Numbered from the stretch's first letter, positions 1 to 7,204 are shown. The stretch: 10,407 nt of DNA from Actinomycetales bacterium (GCA_012514835.1 JAAYZM010000519.1:1-10407); one strand, 5' to 3'. Numbers and translations: made by a program. Notes: generated by a model not told the origin, from the letters alone.

Positions 1-26
1 CGCGCTACCAACTGCGCCACAGCCCC
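1..26 (-). tRNA. tRNA-Ala, 5' portion only (cut by window edge)
   Basis: The reverse complement of the first 26 bases reads GGGGCTGTGGCGCAGTTGGT followed by AGCGCG. This is a 7-base acceptor strand, a D-stem and a D-loop containing the conserved GTTGGTAG-type segment. The GGGGCT acceptor start with G at position 3 fits tRNA-Ala, where a G3:U70 pair is the identity element. The anticodon, T-arm and 3' end lie outside the window, so the isoacceptor cannot be read and even the Ala call is an inference from the acceptor arm. It runs in the same direction as the upstream glpR gene but appears to have its own promoter at 41-71. Confidence 0.8.
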
Positions 27-40
27 TGGGAGCGGGGTCA

Positions 41-71
41 AGACTAGCACCGCATCCGGGGTGCTCGACAA
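41..71 (-). promoter_or_regulatory. Candidate promoter of the tRNA-Ala gene
   Basis: On the minus strand a TTGTCG hexamer (66-71) is followed after 19 bases by TAGTCT (41-46), a good actinobacterial -10 form (TANNNT). Transcription would start around position 34, about eight bases before the mature tRNA 5' end at 26, a sensible short leader. The spacing is slightly long and the -35 matches only four of six consensus positions. A 6-bp inverted repeat, AGCACC (46-51) with GGTGCT (60-65), lies inside the spacer and could alternatively be a weak terminator stem for glpR. Confidence 0.4.
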
Positions 72-81
72 ACCGGTTCGG

Positions 82-1035
82 CTACTCCCCGACCGCGCGG
101 CGGCGGGCCAGGATCGCGTCGAGGTCGAGGCCCGCGGAGGGGCGCTCGGCGGCAGTCTCGGCCGGTGCGCTCGCGGCGGGCACCACGGGCTCGGCCACGA
201 CGCGCTCGGGGATCTCGAGCGGGGCGGGCTCCATGCGCGGGGCCGGGGCCTTGAGCGTGTAGGTGGGTCGCGGCACGGGGACGGGCTGCCACGAGGCGCC
301 GTCGTCGGACCCTGCGCTCGTCGTGGCGGGGGCGACGTCGGTGACCTTCTCGATCACGAGCGTGTCGTCGTCGTTGCCGCGCACGGCGCGGCCGGTCGCG
401 ACGGGGCCCGAGCGGCGCACGGCGACCTGGACGGCCTTGCTGAGCGCGGCCTCCTCGCGTGCCCACGCAGCGTCGGCGCGCTGGCCCGAGAGCACGGCGG
501 CGCGGCCCAGGGCGAGGGTCGCGCCGAGCAGCACGGTGGGGATCGCGGCGAGGGCGGGCACGGCGAGCGCACCGAACCCGGCGGCGGTCCACGCGCCGAC
601 GGTCAGGGCGAGCAGGGCGAGGACGAGCACGAGCCGACGGCGGGCTCCCGCGGCACGGCGCTCGAGCACCGCGGCCCGCTGGGCGTGACGCTGCGCGATG
701 CGACGCCGAGCGTCGACCACGCGCTTCTCGTTCGACTCGTGCGGCCTGTCCATGTTCCCGCCTCCCGTGGCTCCCCCGGTGGGAGCCGCGACGATCCTCG
801 TCCCGCGTCCCGGTGTCAGGATCGCCGCCCCCGAGGCGGTGGTCGGTCGCACGGTCTGGGCCCGACGCCGGACCTCGGCGCGGTCGGTGACCGCGAGGAC
901 CCGCATCGAGCCCGAGTACCGGTCTTCCGTCCGCGACTCGAGGAGCTGCTGACGGTGCCGCAACCGGTGCGGCACGAGGTACGCGAGCCACAGTCCCACC
1001 ACACCGAGTGCTGCTAGTCCGGCGGGGCTGTACAC
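82..1035 (-). CDS. glpR: Glp receptor / SepX-like divisome membrane protein
   Basis: Predicted 317-residue membrane protein. One hydrophobic segment lies at the extreme N-terminus (residues 4-22), followed at once by the conserved-looking AYLVPHRLRHRQQLLESR stretch (18-35) and a DRYSGSMRVL motif (38-47). A charged, helix-prone region (about 95-134) leads into two closely spaced membrane segments (about 135-151 and 154-176). The rest is a Pro/Ala-rich cytoplasmic tail ending in GLDLDAILARRRA. This layout and the locus (galU, MoeA-like, rimJ, then this gene) match actinobacterial GlpR/SepX, which in Corynebacterium is the membrane receptor of the gephyrin-like protein Glp and in Streptomyces is needed for septation. 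I chose GTG at 1035 because the first membrane segment and the homologous N-terminus begin there; the open frame runs further upstream only because of high GC. Function is inferred from family and context. Confidence 0.82.
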   Translation of the reverse strand: MYSPAGLAALGVVGLWLAYLVPHRLRHRQQLLESRTEDRYSGSMRVLAVTDRAEVRRRAQTVRPTTASGAAILTPGRGTRIVAAPTGGATGGGNMDRPHESNEKRVVDARRRIAQRHAQRAAVLERRAAGARRRLVLVLALLALTVGAWTAAGFGALAVPALAAIPTVLLGATLALGRAAVLSGQRADAAWAREEAALSKAVQVAVRRSGPVATGRAVRGNDDDTLVIEKVTDVAPATTSAGSDDGASWQPVPVPRPTYTLKAPAPRMEPAPLEIPERVVAEPVVPAASAPAETAAERPSAGLDLDAILARRRAVGE

Positions 1036-1097
1036 ACCACGACGGTAGGCGGGGTCCTCACCCGATCGGCGGAGGGGGCTCGGCGTGTCGGGCGCGT

Positions 1098-1117
1098 GAA
1101 CTACACCGGTGTAGTTC
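1098..1117. promoter_or_regulatory. Perfect 20-bp palindrome, candidate operator upstream of glpR
   Basis: GAACTACACCGGTGTAGTTC equals its own reverse complement over all 20 bases. It overlaps the last codons and the TAG stop of the acetyltransferase gene and lies 63 bases upstream of the glpR GTG. With no loop it is a poor hairpin terminator and looks more like the binding site of a homodimeric repressor of the TetR type; that class is a guess from shape and length. It would place a regulatory site inside the operon, able to set glpR expression apart from galU, glp and rimJ. No regulator gene is in the window. Confidence 0.5.
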
Positions 1118-1745
1118 CGGGGCCGACGGCGGGGTCCTGGCCGGCCTCCTGAGCCCGGACGGCGTGCCACCGGGCGAGCAGCCCGCCGGGCACCTCCTCG
1201 GCCGTGAGCGCGAAGGTCCGGTGGTCCGTCCACCGCCCGGCGATGTGCAGGTAGCGCTCGCGCAGCCCCTCGTCGCGGAACCCGAGCTTCTCCACCACGC
1301 GCAGGCTCGGGGCGTTCTCGGGGCGGATGTTGATCTCGATGCGGTGCAGCCCGAGCTCGCGGAAGCAGTGGTCCGTCGCGAGCGCGACCGCCGTGGGCGT
1401 GATCCCCCGCCCCGCGAACTCCTCGCCCACCCAGTACCCGATCGACGCCCCGCGCAGCGCACCGTAGGCGATCTGCGAGACGGTGAGGCGCCCCGCGAGC
1501 CGGCCCCGGTAGTCCACGGCGAACGGGAGCGACTGGCCCCGGCGCGCCTCGGCACGCAGCGCCCGCAGGTACTGGCCGAACGTGGGCGGCTGCCCCGTCA
1601 GCGGCACGGGCGACGTGGCCTCCCACGGGTCGAGCCACCGCGCGTTCGCGTTGCGCAGCGCGTGCCAGGCCCGCTCGTCGCGCAACCGGAGGGGTCGCAG
1701 CAGCACCTCGCCGTCGGCGAGGCTCACGGGCCAGCCCTCAGCCAC
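1101..1745 (-). CDS. rimJ: RimJ-type GNAT N-acetyltransferase
   Basis: A 214-residue GCN5-related acetyltransferase, predicted to move an acetyl group from acetyl-CoA to an amine; the RimJ/RimL group acts on ribosomal protein N-termini, but the target here is unknown. Visible landmarks are an N-terminal LLRPLRLRDERAW strand-helix (15-27), the acetyl-CoA pyrophosphate loop AGRGIT (111-116) after GYWV (103-106), ELGLHRIEINIRPENAPS (130-147), and VEKLGFRDEGLRERYLHIAG (151-170). It ends in FALTAEEVPGGLLARWH, typical of actinobacterial members. The GTG at 1745 overlaps the end of the MoeA-like gene by 8 nt, suggesting translational coupling. A second GTG at 1727 has a better ribosome site (GAGGG, seven bases upstream), but it would drop the GWPVSL segment that I recall as common in relatives. 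Position between glp and glpR is the usual one. Confidence 0.88.
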   Translation of the reverse strand: MAEGWPVSLADGEVLLRPLRLRDERAWHALRNANARWLDPWEATSPVPLTGQPPTFGQYLRALRAEARRGQSLPFAVDYRGRLAGRLTVSQIAYGALRGASIGYWVGEEFAGRGITPTAVALATDHCFRELGLHRIEINIRPENAPSLRVVEKLGFRDEGLRERYLHIAGRWTDHRTFALTAEEVPGGLLARWHAVRAQEAGQDPAVGPGTTPV

Positions 1746-2973
1746 GGGAGTCCAGCACGAGGGCGTGCACCGCGTCGCCCTCGTCCACGCGGGTGGCCCG
1801 CTCGCCGACGACGGCGAACGCGTTGGCGCGCGCGAGCGAGCCGAGGTCGGTGTGCGCGGGATCACCGAGCGGCGCGACGCGGTACCCGCCGCCCGGGGAA
1901 CCCGAGAGGGTCGCGGGCACGAACTGCCGCAGCCCGCTCGGGACGGCCCACGCGGCGCTCGCCGTCGCGGAGACGGTGGTGCGGAACAGCTCGGCGTACC
2001 CGGCCATCGCACGCAGGGCGGGCCGCACGAACACCTCGAAGGCCACCATCGCCGCGACGGGGTGGCCCGGCAGCGCGAACACCGGGACCGCCTCGCCGCG
2101 GCCCTCACGCTCGACGGTCCCGAACCCGAGGGTCCGCCCCGGGCTCATCGCGACGTGGTCGAAGCGCACGGTGCCGAGCGGGGTCAGGACCTCGCGGACC
2201 GTGTCGTCCGGGCCGTCGCCCAGACCGCCCGTGATGACCAGCAGGTCCGCACGCACCAGCTGGTCCTCGATCGCCTCGCGCAGCGCCGTGCGGTCGTCCG
2301 GCGCGATCGCTGCCCGGTGCGCCGCGGCCCCCACGGCCTGGGCGGCCGTGGTGAGCATGGGCCCGTTCGCGTCGTGCACCCGGCCCGCGTGCGACGGCGC
2401 CCCGGCCTCGACCAGCTCGTCACCCACGGGCAGCACCACGACGCGCGGGCGGGGGTGCACGCGCAGCCGCCGCAGGCCGAGGGCCGAGGCGATCCCGATC
2501 TGCGACGCCCCGAGCCGCACGCCCGCCGCGAGGACGATCTCGCCCTCGCGCGCGTCCGTGCCCGCCGCGCGCACCCCGGACCCGGGCGGGACCGTGCGGT
2601 GCACCTCGACGCGCGCCGTGCCACGGTCCGTGTAGGCGACGGGGACCACGACGTCGGCCCCCACGGGCAGCGGCGCACCCGACGCGACCCGCACGGCCTG
2701 CGCCGAGGCGAGCCGCAACGGCTCGGTGGCGTCCGGGCCCACGTCGTGCGTCACGGGCAGCACGACGGGACGCCCGGGACCCACCTGCGAGATCGCGTCG
2801 AGCTCGAGCGCGTAGCCGTCGTGCGCCGCGAGCGCGCGGGGCGGGAGCGAGCCGGGCGCGTGGAGGTCCTCGGCGAGCACGCAGCCCGCGGCGTCCGCGA
2901 GGACCACGTCGAGCGGGTGAACGGGCCGGGCGGCGGCGAGCACCGCCTGGAGCTGGTCCTGGATCGACCTCAC
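1738..2973 (-). CDS. glp: MoeA-like gephyrin-type protein (Glp)
   Basis: A 411-residue protein of the MoeA/gephyrin E-domain family. Canonical MoeA inserts molybdate into adenylylated molybdopterin. Landmarks: HDGYA (51-55), SGAPLPVGADVVVPV (98-112), GVRAAGTDAREGE (133-145), PVGDELVEAG (182-191), DANGPML (201-207), TGGLGDGPDD (248-257), MSPGRTLGFG (276-285), LPGHPVAAMVAFEVFVRPAL (301-320). The expected acidic positions are mostly kept, but several signatures drift from classical MoeA: HDGYA for MDGYA, TGGLGDG for SGGVSxG, GHPVA for GNPVS. Together with its place between galU and rimJ-glpR, this points to Glp, the repurposed MoeA homologue that binds FtsZ and the membrane receptor GlpR in Corynebacterium. 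Residual cofactor activity cannot be excluded. The GTG start at 2973 overlaps the galU stop in a GTGA arrangement. Confidence 0.85.
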   Translation of the reverse strand: MRSIQDQLQAVLAAARPVHPLDVVLADAAGCVLAEDLHAPGSLPPRALAAHDGYALELDAISQVGPGRPVVLPVTHDVGPDATEPLRLASAQAVRVASGAPLPVGADVVVPVAYTDRGTARVEVHRTVPPGSGVRAAGTDAREGEIVLAAGVRLGASQIGIASALGLRRLRVHPRPRVVVLPVGDELVEAGAPSHAGRVHDANGPMLTTAAQAVGAAAHRAAIAPDDRTALREAIEDQLVRADLLVITGGLGDGPDDTVREVLTPLGTVRFDHVAMSPGRTLGFGTVEREGRGEAVPVFALPGHPVAAMVAFEVFVRPALRAMAGYAELFRTTVSATASAAWAVPSGLRQFVPATLSGSPGGGYRVAPLGDPAHTDLGSLARANAFAVVGERATRVDEGDAVHALVLDSRG

Positions 2974-3863
2974 TCCATGCCACCGGCCGTGAACTCGGTG
3001 AGCCACGCGCGCAGGTCCGGGCCCAGGTCCTCGCGCGCCACGGCGATCTGCACCACGGCCTTGATGTAGTCGAGCCGGTCGCCCGTGTCGTAGCGGCGGC
3101 CGCGGAACACGACGCCGTAGACCCCGCGGCCCTTCGCGGCATCCTCTCCCGCGAGCTCGGCGAGCGCGTCGGTGAGCTGGATCTCGCCGCCGCGGCCTGG
3201 CTGCGTGCGCTCGAGCACCTCGAAGATCTCGGGGTCAAGCACGTAGCGGCCGATCACGGCGAGGTTGCTCGGGGCCTCCTCGACGGAGGGCTTCTCGACG
3301 AGGCCGGTCACCCGCACCACGTCGTCGTCGTCGGTCTGCTCCACCACTGCACAGCCGTACAGGGAGATCTGCTCGCGCGGGACCTCCATGAGGGCGAGCA
3401 CGCACCCGCCCCTCTCCTCGGCCACCTCGAGCATCCGCGGCAGCAGCGGGTCGCGCTCGTCGATCAGGTCGTCCCCGAGCAGCACCGCGAAGGGCTCGTT
3501 CCCCACGTGCCGCTTGGCGCGCAGCACCGCGTGGCCGAGGCCGAGGGGCTCGCCCTGGCGCACGTAGTGGATGTCCGCGAGCGCCGAGGACTTGCGCACC
3601 CGGGCGAGGCGGTCGGTGTCGCCCTTCGCCTCGAGCGCCGACTCGACCTCGGGCATCGCGTCGAAGTGGTCGGACAGCGAGTGCTTCGAGCGGCCCGTGA
3701 TCATCAGGACGTCCTCGAGGCCGGCCGCGACGGCCTCCTCGACCACGTACTGGATGGCGGGCTTGTCCACCACCGGGAGCATTTCCTTGGGCGTGGACTT
3801 CGTGGCGGGCAGGAAGCGGGTCCCGAGCCCTGCCGCAGGGACGACGGCCTTTGTGATGGTCAT
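2970..3863 (-). CDS. galU: UTP--glucose-1-phosphate uridylyltransferase
   Basis: A 297-residue enzyme that makes UDP-glucose from UTP and glucose-1-phosphate for cell-wall, glycolipid and trehalose synthesis. The N-terminal nucleotide-binding signature AAGLGTRFLPATKSTPKEML covers residues 10-29. RQGEPLGLGHAVL (102-114), the metal-binding LLGDD (128-132), EKP (190-192), GGEIQLTDAL (225-234) and GRRYDTGD (255-262) are all in the expected order, and the length is normal for bacterial GalU. It is the first gene of the minus-strand cluster and its TGA overlaps the GTG of glp by 4 nt. No ribosome site is obvious before the ATG, but TAGGCT lies six bases upstream, so the mRNA may be leaderless. Confidence 0.96.
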   Translation of the reverse strand: MTITKAVVPAAGLGTRFLPATKSTPKEMLPVVDKPAIQYVVEEAVAAGLEDVLMITGRSKHSLSDHFDAMPEVESALEAKGDTDRLARVRKSSALADIHYVRQGEPLGLGHAVLRAKRHVGNEPFAVLLGDDLIDERDPLLPRMLEVAEERGGCVLALMEVPREQISLYGCAVVEQTDDDDVVRVTGLVEKPSVEEAPSNLAVIGRYVLDPEIFEVLERTQPGRGGEIQLTDALAELAGEDAAKGRGVYGVVFRGRRYDTGDRLDYIKAVVQIAVAREDLGPDLRAWLTEFTAGGME

Positions 3864-3869
3864 GGGGGC

Positions 3870-3875
3870 AGCCTA
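3870..3875 (-). promoter_or_regulatory. Candidate -10 element of the galU operon
   Basis: TAGGCT on the minus strand, followed by GCCCCC and then the galU ATG. Transcription starting about seven bases below the hexamer would begin at the A of the ATG, giving a leaderless mRNA, which agrees with the absence of a purine-rich ribosome site. No convincing -35 sits 17-19 bases upstream. A perfect TTGACA exists at 3913-3918 on this strand, but it is 37 bases away and does not pair with this hexamer. Confidence 0.4.
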
Positions 3876-3890
3876 GTGAAGGGCTGGACT

Positions 3891-3921
3891 TTGCCGCGTG
3901 CTGAGAATTTCGTGTCAAACT
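3891..3921 (+). promoter_or_regulatory. Candidate promoter of the cyclo-ligase gene
   Basis: TTGCCG (3891-3896), a 19-base gap, then CAAACT (3916-3921), six bases before the ATG at 3928. The hexamer keeps the A2 and T6 positions most important for actinobacterial -10 elements but begins with C. The same stretch carries a loose dyad, TGTCA (3913-3917) and TGACA (3924-3928), which could be a regulator site. It lies in the 64-bp divergent gap shared with galU. Confidence 0.28.
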
Positions 3922-3927
3922 TGTGAC

Positions 3928-4578
3928 ATGAGCAGCGTCGCCCAGCCCCACCCTTCCGTGCCCGCAGGAGCCGAGGTGGTCGACGCAAAACAGACGCTGC
4001 GCACGGCCATCCGTGCGAGCCGCACCATCCGCTCCCCGCGGGTCCAGGCGGACGCCGCGGCCCACCTCGCGCAGGTGGTCGTCGCGATCCCCGACGTCGC
4101 CGAGGCCTCGTGCGTCGCGCTCTACGCCTCACGCGTGGGAGAGCCCGGCACCCTCCCGCTCATCGAGCTGCTCGTGTCCAAGGGCAAGCGCGTCCTGCTG
4201 CCCGTGCTCGGTCCCACCCTGCAGCGCGGCTGGGCCGAGTTCACCGGCGCGGACGACCTCCTCGAGCGCGCGCCCGGTCGCCCGCCCGAGCCCGGTGGAG
4301 AGGACCTCGGCGCCGAGGCGCTCGCGGCGGCCGACGTGGTCCTCGCCCCGGCGCTCGCCGTCGACACGGGCGGGAACCGTCTCGGCAACGGCGGCGGCTG
4401 GTACGACCGCGCCCTCGAGCACGCTCGCGACGGCGTCCCCGTGATCGCGCTCGTGCACGCGGAGGAGATCTACGACGGCGAGGAGTACCCGCTGCCCGTC
4501 GAGCCGCACGACCGGCGGGTCGACGCGGTCGCCACGCCCGAGGGCTGGCGCTGGCTCAGGATGCCGGCCGCAGCGTAA
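3928..4578 (+). CDS. 5-formyltetrahydrofolate cyclo-ligase
   Basis: A 216-residue member of the 5-FTHF cyclo-ligase (methenyl-THF synthetase) family, which uses ATP to convert 5-formyl-THF to 5,10-methenyl-THF in folate one-carbon metabolism. The N-terminal KQTLRTAIRASR helix (21-32) carries the ATP-contacting Lys. Next come VALYASRVGEPGTLPLIELL (63-82) and KGKRVLLPVL (85-94), the signature NRLGNGGGWYDRAL (150-163; family form RLGxGGGYYDR), and LPVEPHDRRVDAVATP (189-204). The ATG at 3928 has no ribosome site but has a -10-like hexamer six bases upstream; an AGGAG at 3966-3970 would serve a GTG start at 3976, giving a 200-residue form that still contains all motifs. In mycobacteria too this gene neighbours galU. 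Its 3' end overlaps the acylase gene tail to tail by 23 nt. Confidence 0.92.
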   Translation: MSSVAQPHPSVPAGAEVVDAKQTLRTAIRASRTIRSPRVQADAAAHLAQVVVAIPDVAEASCVALYASRVGEPGTLPLIELLVSKGKRVLLPVLGPTLQRGWAEFTGADDLLERAPGRPPEPGGEDLGAEALAAADVVLAPALAVDTGGNRLGNGGGWYDRALEHARDGVPVIALVHAEEIYDGEEYPLPVEPHDRRVDAVATPEGWRWLRMPAAA

Positions 4579-7192
4579 GGGTCTCGCGCGCCGCGTTCGT
4601 CACGGCGGTGGGACTGAACGGCCAGGCGAACGTCTCCCCCGTGGCCCATGCCGTGAACTGGTCCGTGTAGTGGCGTGACCCCGGGTGCCCCGACGCGCCC
4701 GTGAGGACCACCCACGTCGAGGCGTCGAGGTCCGCGAGGTCCACCACCATCCGCATCGACGGGGACCAGTTGACGCGGAACGAACCCTCCGGGTCCGCGG
4801 CGTCCCAGCCGTTCGCGTTGACGATCGACGAACCGCCCGCCACCCCGAGGGGGCGCGGGTTCATCAGCGCGCGCACCGGTGCCGGGATCGACGAGCCGCC
4901 GAGCACCGCGTGCTCCGGGGCCGCGAGGTGCAGCTTGCCCCACGACCAGTCCGCGGGGTCCTTGCCGAGCCGTTGCGTGAGCTCCGCGCGCGCACCGACG
5001 AGCGCCCGGGAGAGCATCTCGTCACGCCCCTCCTCGACCCCCACCGTGGTGCGGTCGTCCCACCACGCCGAGCGCGGGTCCTCGAGGATGGTCCGGATCA
5101 CCTCGAGCCACCGCGACCCGCCGTCAGGGCGCTGGTCCGTCGGGAGCTCGTCGTGGAACGTGAGCTCGAGGAGGTTCTGCCACACGGCCGCGAAGTACAC
5201 GGCGGCGGCCGAGTCCACGTCCATCGAGCGGTCCCACTCGCGCAGCAGCTCTTGGCCCGCAGCGTCGAACTCGCTGTCGATCTCGATCGCGAGGAGCCAC
5301 GGGACCAGGACGTCCGCGTACGAAGAGTGCGCGTCGAGCTGGACCTGCGACATGTCCTCACCCGTGAGCGGGCCTTGCGCGGTGCGCTCCACGAGGAGGT
5401 CACGGATGCGCTGCGAGCGGTAGCCGTAGTCCCAGTCCTGGGTCAGGAAAGGGTCCTCGCTCGCGGGCGTCACCGCCTGGTTCGCCGCCACCACGAAGCC
5501 CTCGGCGGGGTCGAGCGCGGACGGCATGTCCTCCGCGTCGACGTAGCCCTGCCAGTCGAAGTCGGGGTCCCAGCCGGGGCGCGGCCACGTGCCGTCCGTG
5601 GGGAGCACGGCCCCGTCCACCGCGGCGCGCACCGGGATCTTCCCGGGTGCCTGGTAGCCGATCTGGCCGTCCACCGTCGCGAACACGATGTTCTGCGAGG
5701 GCACCTCGAACAGCGCCGCGGCCTTCGCGATGTCCGCCGGGGTGGCCGCCGTCGCGAACGCGAACACCGCGTCCGCCGTGTGACCTGGCGTCAGGGCCGT
5801 CCACGCGAGCGACACCGCGAGCTCGGTGGCCGGCCGGCTGGGGCTCGGCGCGACGGGTACCCGCTCGATCGACTCGAGCCCGAACACGTCCGAGACGATG
5901 GGCCCGTGCGCCGTCGAGCGCACCTCGAGCACGTAGGACTCGCCGCCGTTGACGTGGATCGTCTCCTCGCGCACGGTGAGCGGCCGCATCTCGCCGTCGT
6001 ACAGGTACTCCCCGTCCTCCGAGACGCGCTCGACGAAGAAGTCCGTGACGTCCGCGCCGAGGTTCGTCAGCCCCCACGCGAGGTCCGCGTTGTGCCCGAT
6101 GATCACGCCCGGCAGGCCGGCGAACGTGAACCCGGAGACGTCGAACGGGCACTGCGGGCCCACGGTGGCGCACCGCAACGACTGCTGCGACCAGATGCCC
6201 GGGGCGGAGATGCCGAGGTGGGGGTCGTTCGCGAGGAGGGGCAGGCCGGAGGCGGTGTGCTCGCCCGCCACCACCCACGAGTTGGACCCGACGCCCTCAC
6301 CGTTGCCGAGCAGCTCCGGCACGGCGTCGAGCGCCCGCTGCGCGGCCTCGAGGGCCCGGTCCAGGGCCGAGCTGCCGAGGATCGCATCCACCGAGCCGCC
6401 CACCACGGGCTCCGCGTCCGTGTCGCTCTCGCCACCGGGGGCGCCGTCGTCGGCCCCCTCCTTCGTCGCCGAGGCGAGCTCCGCGGGCGTGACGATCGGG
6501 GTGTTGACCGTCTCCGGGTAGGGCGGGAACAGCTCGTTCACGCGGTCCACGTCCCGCAGCGCCGCGTAGAGGGCCGCGCGCGAGAACTCCTCGTCGAAGT
6601 TGCCCCGCAGGTCCCACGCCATCGCCTTGAGCCACGCGAGCGAGTCCACCGGGTCCCACGGCTCCGGCTCCGCGACGTCCACCTGGAGCCCGAGCACCGT
6701 GTACTCGATGCCCAGCCCTTGCGCGCTGCGCGTCGCGAGGTACGCGTTGACACCGTCCGCGTACGCCTCGAGATACTCCCGCGTCTCCGGGGCCAGGATC
6801 GACAGCTCTTGCTCCGCGACGTTGCGCCAGCCGAACGTCCGGATCACGTGGTCCGCGTCGAGCGCGTCCTGGTTGAACCCCACGAGCTCCGAGAGCCGAC
6901 CCGACGTCACGTGACGGCGGTAGTCCATCTCGAAGAAGCGGTCCTGCGCGTGCGTGAAGCCCTGCGCCATGAACAGGTCGTGCGACGTCGTGGCACGGAT
7001 CGCCGGGACGCCGCGCGCGTCACGCGTGACCGTCACCTCCGCGTCGAGGCCCGGCACCCGCAGCGCGCCGCTGACCTGCGGGAGCGGGCGGCGCACCAGG
7101 GCTGCGACCCCGAGCGTGGTCGCCACGAGAGCCACGACCACCACCACGGCGGTCACGGTCAGGACGGTGCGCAGAACTCGACGGCGGGACAC
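4556..7192 (-). CDS. Penicillin acylase family protein (S45 Ntn-hydrolase), membrane-anchored
   Basis: An 878-residue amidohydrolase of the penicillin/cephalosporin/acyl-homoserine-lactone acylase family. A basic N-terminus and one hydrophobic stretch (about 8-34) suggest a membrane anchor or uncleaved signal, placing the enzyme outside the cytoplasm. The alpha part holds THAQDRFFEMDYRRH (80-94). An acidic, Gly-rich spacer (about 240-300) precedes the autoprocessing site G302-S303, where Ser303 in GSNSWVVAG would become the N-terminal nucleophile of the beta chain. NDPHLG (322-327), GHNADLAWGLTN (366-377), SQNIVFATVDGQIGY (499-513), an Asn at 571 that may form the oxyanion hole, and GASGHPGSRHYTDQ near the end all fit the family. 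The natural substrate cannot be told. GTG at 7192 is preferred because TAGCCT lies six bases upstream; GTG at 7198 adds two residues. Confidence 0.93.
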   Translation of the reverse strand: MSRRRVLRTVLTVTAVVVVVALVATTLGVAALVRRPLPQVSGALRVPGLDAEVTVTRDARGVPAIRATTSHDLFMAQGFTHAQDRFFEMDYRRHVTSGRLSELVGFNQDALDADHVIRTFGWRNVAEQELSILAPETREYLEAYADGVNAYLATRSAQGLGIEYTVLGLQVDVAEPEPWDPVDSLAWLKAMAWDLRGNFDEEFSRAALYAALRDVDRVNELFPPYPETVNTPIVTPAELASATKEGADDGAPGGESDTDAEPVVGGSVDAILGSSALDRALEAAQRALDAVPELLGNGEGVGSNSWVVAGEHTASGLPLLANDPHLGISAPGIWSQQSLRCATVGPQCPFDVSGFTFAGLPGVIIGHNADLAWGLTNLGADVTDFFVERVSEDGEYLYDGEMRPLTVREETIHVNGGESYVLEVRSTAHGPIVSDVFGLESIERVPVAPSPSRPATELAVSLAWTALTPGHTADAVFAFATAATPADIAKAAALFEVPSQNIVFATVDGQIGYQAPGKIPVRAAVDGAVLPTDGTWPRPGWDPDFDWQGYVDAEDMPSALDPAEGFVVAANQAVTPASEDPFLTQDWDYGYRSQRIRDLLVERTAQGPLTGEDMSQVQLDAHSSYADVLVPWLLAIEIDSEFDAAGQELLREWDRSMDVDSAAAVYFAAVWQNLLELTFHDELPTDQRPDGGSRWLEVIRTILEDPRSAWWDDRTTVGVEEGRDEMLSRALVGARAELTQRLGKDPADWSWGKLHLAAPEHAVLGGSSIPAPVRALMNPRPLGVAGGSSIVNANGWDAADPEGSFRVNWSPSMRMVVDLADLDASTWVVLTGASGHPGSRHYTDQFTAWATGETFAWPFSPTAVTNAARETLTLRPAS

Positions 7193-7198
7193 CCGCAC

Positions 7199-7204
7199 AG
7201 GCTA
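7199..7204 (-). promoter_or_regulatory. Candidate -10 element of the acylase gene
   Basis: TAGCCT on the minus strand, followed by six bases and then GTG at 7192. The spacing would place the first transcribed base at that GTG, giving a leaderless message, and would leave the earlier GTG at 7198 untranscribed. No -35 consensus is visible upstream in this GC-rich stretch. Confidence 0.35.

Noticed and set aside
1..26. tRNA gene as an integration site for a genomic island
   Set aside because: Only the 5' half is visible; no integrase, direct repeat or foreign base composition is seen beside it.
46..65. AGCACC/GGTGCT stem as a glpR terminator
   Set aside because: Short stem without a U-rich tail. 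The same bases form the spacer of a plausible tRNA promoter, so it is only mentioned there.
1036..1638. Upstream extension of the glpR frame, giving a 518-residue protein
   Set aside because: The extension runs through the acetyltransferase gene in another frame and is Arg/Pro/Ala-rich noise. The first membrane segment begins directly after the GTG at 1035.
1582..3069. Long plus-strand open frames opposite glp and rimJ
   Set aside because: Compositional shadows; the minus-strand frames carry recognisable family motifs and tight start-stop overlaps.
3913..3918. Perfect TTGACA on the minus strand as the galU -35 element
   Set aside because: The best galU -10 is 37 bases away, and the hexamers at 16-19 bases (such as GGCAAA and GCAAAG) do not resemble a -10. 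Kept only as an oddity.
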